From the NCBI GenBank assembly GCA_937871605.1, contig CALMRM010000015.1, positions 1 to 6,039 of the forward strand: DNA of 6,039 nt, given 5' to 3'. Source of the stretch: an uncultured Terriglobus sp. (lineage in GTDB: Bacteria > Acidobacteriota > Terriglobia > Terriglobales > Acidobacteriaceae). Shown piece by piece: positions 1 through 3,582 of this stretch (position 1 is its first letter; the number at the start of each line of letters is the position of its first letter). The notes under the pieces are model-generated. The model saw only the letters and a list, made by a program, of their open reading frames with translations. It was not told where the DNA came from and searched no databases. The position numbers and the translations under genes were made by a program.

Positions 1-1
1 A

Positions 2-307
2 CAAACCACCGCGCCCAGCACTACCACCGCGCCTGGCACTACCACTGCGCCTGGCACTACCACTGCGCCTGGCACTACCACTGCGCCAAAGACGAAAGCG
101 AAAAAGCGCACCAGCAAGACAGGCGCAGCGACCACGCCATCTCCCGCGGCGGGCACCACCGTGCGCAACCCTCCTGCCGCGCCGTCGGCACCTGCTGCTG
201 ACCCGGTGAATCCAGCCGGCAGCCCCGAGCCGCCCACGCCCACCACGCAGGGCCCACCGCCACCACCCACTACGCCGCCCGTGAACACACCCCAGCCGCC
301 ACAGTAA
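2..307 (+). CDS. C-terminal tail of an unidentified Pro/Thr/Ala-rich protein (5' end outside window)
   Basis: The frame is open from the left edge and ends with TAA at 305-307, giving about 101 residues. I do not recognise the protein. What is visible is a low-complexity tail: first a hexapeptide repeat (consensus TTTAPG, encoded by an 18-bp DNA repeat), then a short basic patch (KTKAKKRTSK), then a long proline-, alanine- and threonine-rich stretch ending in PPVNTPQPPQ. No globular domain, catalytic motif or membrane segment appears in this part. Such tails usually act as flexible linkers or wall- or periplasm-spanning extensions in envelope proteins, but that is inference. Codon phase is supported by the repeat length being a multiple of three and by the uninterrupted frame. 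The antisense frame at 75-266 is treated as a shadow. Confidence 0.6.
   Translation, partial: QTTAPSTTTAPGTTTAPGTTTAPGTTTAPKTKAKKRTSKTGAATTPSPAAGTTVRNPPAAPSAPAADPVNPAGSPEPPTPTTQGPPPPPTTPPVNTPQPPQ
20..91 (+). repeat. 18-bp in-frame tandem repeat (four units plus a degenerate one)
   Basis: Units lie at 20-37, 38-55, 56-73 and 74-91, with a diverged unit at 2-19. The consensus is ACTACCACTGCGCCTGGC. Units 38-55 and 56-73 are identical, 20-37 differs by one base, and 74-91 diverges only at its last four bases. Each unit encodes TTTAPG, so copy-number change would lengthen or shorten the protein tail without a frameshift. The array may continue beyond the left edge. Confidence 0.9.
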
Positions 308-333
308 CCGTATCCTGGCTACATGCTCCGGCT

Positions 334-356
334 GCCCACCCTCCACCGGGGTGGGC
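334..356 (+). terminator. Putative transcription terminator hairpin after the Pro/Thr/Ala-rich gene
   Basis: GCCCACC (334-340) pairs perfectly with GGTGGGC (350-356), and C341-G349 can extend the stem. It starts 27 bases after the upstream TAA. The run of Ts expected of a strong intrinsic terminator is missing; only a short TTT follows at 367-369. It may be a weak terminator or simply a stable 3' hairpin. Confidence 0.4.
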
Positions 357-401
357 GGGTTGCAGGTTTAAGAACACGCCGAGGCACACCTACGTGCATG
401 C

Positions 402-1541
402 GTGTCGAGCGAAGGTGGCACACTAGACGGTGTGGCAGATACCGTAGGCAGCCTGCTTCGGCAGTTCACGTGGGAGAAGTCAGAGCCGCTGCACGCCGTG
501 CTGTGCCTGCCCGGCGTGGCGCTGCCGCTGCTGCTGGGCGTGCATCTCGGCTACAACGGCACCGGCGTCTTGATGGCGGGCGGTGCCATGACGGTGGGCT
601 TTGGCTCCTACCAGCATCCGCTGTTCCGGCGCTCTGGCGCCATGGTGCTGGCTACGCTCGGCATTGCCGTGTCTGCGCTGGTGGGTGCGCTGTGTCGCGA
701 CAGCACCGCTGCACTGCTGACCGCCATGGCAGCATGGGCCTTTGTCTACGGTATGTCCAACAGCATTGGCACGGCCACGGCGTGGGTGGGTCAGCAGTGC
801 TGTGTGTTTCTTGTGGTTTCGTCCGCAGCGCCCAGCACACCGGGCACCACGCATGACCTCCTCTACTCTGCCCTGCTGCGCGGCGCGGGTGTGCTGGCGG
901 GTGGTGCGCTGCAAACGTGTTTTCTGCTGCTGCTGCGCGTGTGGTTCCCCGCGGCGCAAACGATGTTTACCTCGCCCGACTTCGACCCGACCCACTTTCA
1001 GCTACAGTTTTTGCGCGAACAGCTTTCGCCTGGTAGCGGTGCCATGCAGTTCGCCCTGCGCATGACCGTTACCGCCGTGCTCGCCATTGCGCTGTACCGC
1101 GTGCAAAGCTGGACCAGCGCGTACTGGATTGCCATGACGGCGGTGCTCATTCCCAAGCCGGAGTTTATGCAAACCGCTGCACGCGGCCTCTTGCGCGCGG
1201 CGGGCACGCTCCTTGGTGCGGCGCTGTGCACACTGATCGTCGTCGTCCTGCGGCCGGGCGGGCAGTGGCTGGCCGCACTCTGCCTCATCTTCCTGTTCGG
1301 CACGTACCTGTTGAACACCGTGAACTACGGTGCGTTTGCCGTCTTTCTTACGGGCTACATCTGCTTTTTGCTGGCCATTGCGCACCAGCCGCCCAATGAG
1401 GTGCTGCTGCACCGCGCCATGGCCACGGTGCTTGGCTCGGGTGTGGCGCTGGCCGTACACATGACCTTCATTGCCGGACGCAAGGCGCTGGGCATTGCCA
1501 CGCCGGTGCTGCACTCATTGGAAAGCCGGTTCGGTAGCTAG
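402..1541 (+). CDS. FUSC family integral membrane protein (fusaric acid resistance-like transporter)
   Basis: This 379-residue protein is almost entirely membrane-embedded. About twelve hydrophobic segments form two groups of six: roughly residues 31-49, 53-70, 80-98, 102-117, 121-141 and 156-180, then a polar loop (about 181-215), then 219-233, 239-251, 265-283, 289-307, 309-328 and 340-358. The second half carries the signature I associate with FUSC/YccS/AaeB-type proteins: YWIAMTAVLIPKP (241-253), followed by an Arg-rich helix start and RAAGTLLGA (265-273). Family members are proposed to export aromatic acids and similar compounds across the inner membrane. The substrate here is unknown. 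The protein is about half the length of E. coli AaeB or YccS and lacks their large cytoplasmic domain. No membrane-fusion or outer-membrane partner is visible nearby. The start is uncertain: GTG at 402 is the only usual start between the upstream in-frame stop (369-371) and GTG at 432, and neither has a good ribosome binding site. The stop lies 3 bp from the convergent kdsC stop. Confidence 0.82.
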   Translation: MSSEGGTLDGVADTVGSLLRQFTWEKSEPLHAVLCLPGVALPLLLGVHLGYNGTGVLMAGGAMTVGFGSYQHPLFRRSGAMVLATLGIAVSALVGALCRDSTAALLTAMAAWAFVYGMSNSIGTATAWVGQQCCVFLVVSSAAPSTPGTTHDLLYSALLRGAGVLAGGALQTCFLLLLRVWFPAAQTMFTSPDFDPTHFQLQFLREQLSPGSGAMQFALRMTVTAVLAIALYRVQSWTSAYWIAMTAVLIPKPEFMQTAARGLLRAAGTLLGAALCTLIVVVLRPGGQWLAALCLIFLFGTYLLNTVNYGAFAVFLTGYICFLLAIAHQPPNEVLLHRAMATVLGSGVALAVHMTFIAGRKALGIATPVLHSLESRFGS

Positions 1542-1550
1542 CCGCTACTG
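1532..1550. terminator. Small hairpin spanning both convergent stop codons
   Basis: GTAGC (1534-1538) pairs with GCTAC (1544-1548). A G-T wobble and a C-G pair extend the stem to seven pairs. The stop of the FUSC gene (1539-1541) lies mostly in the loop and the stop of kdsC (1545-1547) lies in the stem. There is no T tract on either strand, so a bidirectional terminator role is only a weak suggestion, prompted by there being no other room between the two genes. Confidence 0.2.
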
Positions 1551-2153
1551 AATGCTGTGGCCGATGTCGCCCGCGCTGCCCGCCTGCCGCAGATATGCCT
1601 CGATTGTGTCGTCCAGAATGCCCTGCGCTGCCAACACCAGGTCAATGCAATCGCGCCCGGCGCCATGGCCGCCCGCATGCGGCGTCACATAGTGCGCGGC
1701 GGCCTTTACCTGTTCGCGCGCGTTCCATGTGGCCACGGCCAGGCCCACCTCGCGCATGGGCGGCAGGTCGATAATGTCGTCGCCCACATAGGCAATCTCG
1801 TCCAGCGCGACATTTGCCTCGCGCAGGATGTTATGGATGGCTTCCATCTTCTGCTGCGATCCCTGGTGGATGAACTCAATCTTGAGGTCGCGCATGCGCA
1901 CGGCCACCGTGTCGCTGGTGCGTTTGGTGACGACGCCGAAGCGCAACCCACCCACGCGGCCGATGCCGATGCCCAGACCGTCGTGCGCGGAAAACCCTTT
2001 CACCTCAAGCGCCACCGGCGAGCCATCCTCGCGTTTGCCGTCGGGGATGAAGTACATCATGCCGTCGGTCAAGACGCCATCCACGTCGAAGACGATGACT
2101 TTGATCTTGGCCGCGCGCTCACGCAAATCGCTGTTTTGTAGTTCCGGAATCAT
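1545..2153 (-). CDS. kdsC: 3-deoxy-D-manno-octulosonate 8-phosphate phosphatase (KdsC), HAD superfamily
   Basis: KdsC hydrolyses Kdo 8-phosphate to Kdo and phosphate in the cytoplasm, the step before CMP-Kdo formation in LPS inner-core synthesis. All HAD elements of the family are visible, numbered from ATG at 2153: motif I DVDGVLTDG with nucleophile Asp23 and acid/base Asp25; the substrate-side KGFSAHDG (52-59); motif II threonine Thr76 in VVTKRTS; motif III Lys102 in QGSQQK; and motif IV GDDIIDLP with Asp125, Asp126 and Asp129 for magnesium. The 202-residue length is close to E. coli KdsC (188), with a slightly longer C-terminus. There is no cap domain, as expected for this tetrameric C0 family. 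Motif II reads T-K-R rather than the common T/S-G-R. I prefer the ATG start; an in-frame TTG at 2174 would add seven residues. Neither has a clear ribosome binding site. It lies about 37 bp downstream of the photoproduct-lyase-like gene on the same strand and is probably cotranscribed with it. Confidence 0.9.
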   Translation of the reverse strand: MIPELQNSDLRERAAKIKVIVFDVDGVLTDGMMYFIPDGKREDGSPVALEVKGFSAHDGLGIGIGRVGGLRFGVVTKRTSDTVAVRMRDLKIEFIHQGSQQKMEAIHNILREANVALDEIAYVGDDIIDLPPMREVGLAVATWNAREQVKAAAHYVTPHAGGHGAGRDCIDLVLAAQGILDDTIEAYLRQAGSAGDIGHSIQ

Positions 2154-2190
2154 GCATTTAGTGTCGCAGACCAACTACGCACTGGGCCGA

Positions 2191-3372
2191 CTAGGTCCAG
2201 TACAGGATGCGTGCAGTAGGCAGCACCTCTGCCAATGTCTGGTTGAACCACGCCTTCATCTCGCCCATCGAATCCTTGGGATAGACGTACTTGAAACCGC
2301 CGAACTTGTTCCGCTTCTCTGTACGAGCTTCTTCACGCAGGTCAAGCTTCGTCTTCGGATACCAGCCCAGCAGGACTTCCTTTGATCCGGGTGTGAAGCG
2401 GTGTGTAATAAGTTCCGCCGACAGATCAATGTTTGCGATCCCCGATAACGCCTGCGCAACGGCTTCAAACAGGGCACGGTACTCCTCGCGCCACTGCTCC
2501 ACCGGCATGATGGGCGCGATCGTCAGGCCCACCGGGTAGCCCGCCAACGCCAGGGTACGCATGGCCTGCAGGCGACGTGCGACGGTAGCTGTGCCGCCTT
2601 CGAAGTCGCGCGAAACACTGGCTGCATTTACCGAAAAGCGCACGCGGGTTCGCCCGTTATGCGGCAGCTTTGCCAGCGTCTCGACCGCGTCGAACTTGGT
2701 GGTGAAGCGCAGTTGCACCGGTGCATCCCACACGCTGAAGAAGCGGATACTGTCGGCCAGCGCGCCCGTGATGTGCTCGATGCCGAGCGGGTCGGTGTAG
2801 CATGACGCTTCAAAGGTTGTGCCTTCATGCACCCGCGCTACGGAGCGCGATGTGACCCTGCCCTCACCTGCGTAGCCGCGCAGGTTCTCAAGGATCTCCG
2901 GCACGTTGGCGTACGCCCGCGTGACCGGCGGGCCGCTGAGCGACCCCGCCAGATAACAGTACTGACAATGCGCCGGGCAGCCCTGCGCCAGGTGGAACTG
3001 CCAGTCAGCCGAGGGCGGAATGGGCTGCAGCTTGCGCGCGCCCGGCGGTGAGACGACGATGGCCAGCGTGGACTTGGCTAGTGCGTAGGCCTTGCCCGCC
3101 GTGTCTGCCCGGATGGGGTCGAGCCGCTTCGCTTTGAGCTTTGTTACTGCCGCACCGAGTGCCTCTGCGCGGTCCAGCATGGCGCGGCCGTACGGCAGGG
3201 CGTACGCATCCGGCGTAATCATCACCTGCCGTGGCCGCCACACCTTGCCGGGTTGCAGGTGTTCGCGCTCCAGCAGCGCGGGGTGCACGGCGGCCTCACG
3301 GATCAGCTCCGGCTCAAACGGCTCCGACACTTCGGCGAGGGTGGCCTGCGACATATCTGATTGGATGCACAC
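2191..3372 (-). CDS. Spore photoproduct lyase family radical SAM protein (SplB-like)
   Basis: This 393-residue protein is a radical SAM enzyme of the spore photoproduct lyase family, which directly reverses the UV-induced thymine dimer called spore photoproduct. Numbered from GTG at 3372, the iron-sulfur motif CX3CX2C is Cys132, Cys136 and Cys139 in GCPAHCQYCYLAG. Tyr138 and Tyr140 flank the last cysteine, matching the tyrosine pair implicated in radical transfer in Bacillus SPL. Cys191 in FEASCYTDPLGIEH aligns with the Bacillus catalytic hydrogen-donor cysteine (C141 in B. subtilis, recalled from memory). The C-terminus (KFGGFKYVYPKDSMGEM... ending ARILYWT) is also family-typical. The start is set by a strong ribosome binding site, GGAGGAG at 3387-3381, eight bases before the GTG. 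ATG at 3354 is the alternative, but the site is too far from it. A longer upstream reading (to 3477) would translate the intergenic repeat and is rejected. It is divergent from the Lhr-type helicase gene and probably heads an operon with kdsC. Whether the substrate is spore photoproduct or another lesion is unknown. Confidence 0.88.
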   Translation of the reverse strand: MCIQSDMSQATLAEVSEPFEPELIREAAVHPALLEREHLQPGKVWRPRQVMITPDAYALPYGRAMLDRAEALGAAVTKLKAKRLDPIRADTAGKAYALAKSTLAIVVSPPGARKLQPIPPSADWQFHLAQGCPAHCQYCYLAGSLSGPPVTRAYANVPEILENLRGYAGEGRVTSRSVARVHEGTTFEASCYTDPLGIEHITGALADSIRFFSVWDAPVQLRFTTKFDAVETLAKLPHNGRTRVRFSVNAASVSRDFEGGTATVARRLQAMRTLALAGYPVGLTIAPIMPVEQWREEYRALFEAVAQALSGIANIDLSAELITHRFTPGSKEVLLGWYPKTKLDLREEARTEKRNKFGGFKYVYPKDSMGEMKAWFNQTLAEVLPTARILYWT

Positions 3373-3380
3373 TTCTCGTT

Positions 3381-3387
3381 CTCCTCC
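3381..3387 (-). promoter_or_regulatory. Strong Shine-Dalgarno site that fixes a GTG start
   Basis: On the minus strand the sequence reads GGAGGAG, eight bases before GTG at 3372-3370. It is the only near-consensus ribosome binding site in the window. It favours GTG over the in-frame ATG at 3354, which would sit 26 bases downstream of it. Confidence 0.75.
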
Positions 3388-3421
3388 ACCTAACGCGTCA
3401 TCCTGAGTGCAGCGAAGAATC

Positions 3422-3439
3422 CCAGCGGCCATTCGCTGG
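3422..3439. other. Short hairpin next to the left repeat arm
   Basis: CCAGCG (3422-3427) pairs perfectly with CGCTGG (3434-3439) across a six-base loop (GCCATT). It lies immediately after the left repeat arm, in the leader or promoter zone of the minus-strand photoproduct-lyase-like gene. There is no T tract, so it is not a classical terminator; its role is unknown. Confidence 0.35.
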
Positions 3440-3455
3440 CAGGCACCTACCCAGG

Positions 3456-3471
3456 CTTTCTTGCAGGAAAG
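3456..3471. promoter_or_regulatory. 16-bp imperfect palindrome, possible operator between divergent genes
   Basis: CTTTCTTGCAGGAAAG is palindromic except for one mismatched position pair. It lies near the middle of the 210-bp region between the divergent photoproduct-lyase-like and lhr genes, in the non-repeat core between the two repeat arms. Position and symmetry would suit a dimeric regulator acting on both genes. It matches no operator that I recognise, including LexA boxes. Confidence 0.25.
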
Positions 3472-3571
3472 TTCCAATTACTGCGTCATACGAACAGTGC
3501 AGGGATCCTTCGCTTCGCTCAGGATGACGGCGTTTGACGTGTGCAACACAGGCGAAGAAGCGGCGAAGCGA

Positions 3572-3577
3572 TAGAAT
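3572..3577 (+). promoter_or_regulatory. Possible -10 element just before the lhr start
   Basis: TAGAAT matches the TATAAT consensus at five of six positions and ends five bases before the lhr ATG. If used, transcription would begin at or next to the start codon and give a leaderless mRNA, which would fit the lack of a ribosome binding site. No good -35 is seen at the proper spacing, so this is weak. Confidence 0.15.
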
Positions 3578-3582
3578 GCAGC

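Larger units (their letters stand above)
3397..3528. repeat. Inverted pair of dispersed repeat arms in the divergent intergenic region
   Basis: The left arm (3397-3422) begins GTCATCCTGAGTGCAGCGAA. The right arm (3503-3528) is its near-exact inverse, ending CTCAGGATGAC; read in reverse it begins GTCATCCTGAGCGAAGCGAA. The arms match at all but three of 26 positions and flank 80 bp of unrelated sequence. The same core, GTCATCCTGAG, recurs inside the lhr gene. The pair could fold as one long stem or act as two separate short elements. It has no coding capacity and resembles small dispersed palindromic repeats that I associate with Acidobacteriota. Any promoters of the two divergent genes must lie within or around it, and I could not identify convincing -35/-10 pairs. 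Confidence 0.8.

Noticed and set aside
2..91. CRISPR array
   Set aside because: The repeat units are contiguous 18-bp copies without spacers and are in frame with a coding sequence.
323..856. Alternative + strand ORF overlapping the FUSC gene, starting ATG 323
   Set aside because: Its translation is Arg/Ala-rich with no family resemblance, whereas the overlapping frame from 402 gives a clear multi-helix membrane protein.
480..995. Minus-strand ORF opposite the FUSC gene
   Set aside because: It is low-complexity Gln/Arg/His-rich text typical of an antisense shadow in GC-rich DNA.
1557..2385. Plus-strand ORFs opposite kdsC and the lyase-like gene
   Set aside because: The minus strand encodes complete HAD and radical SAM motifs; the plus-strand frames show no domain.
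3373..3477. N-terminal extension of the photoproduct-lyase-like protein to a start at 3477
   Set aside because: The extra 35 residues would be translated from the intergenic repeat arm (GILRCTQDDA-like text), and a strong ribosome binding site lies downstream, just before GTG 3372.
3471..3495. LexA-type site from GTTC and GAAC elements
   Set aside because: The half-sites are 17 bases apart, which does not fit the LexA arrangements that I know.
3534..3577. Promoter pairing TTGACG (3534-3539) with TAGAAT (3572-3577)
   Set aside because: The 32-base spacing is far outside the usual 16-18 bases.
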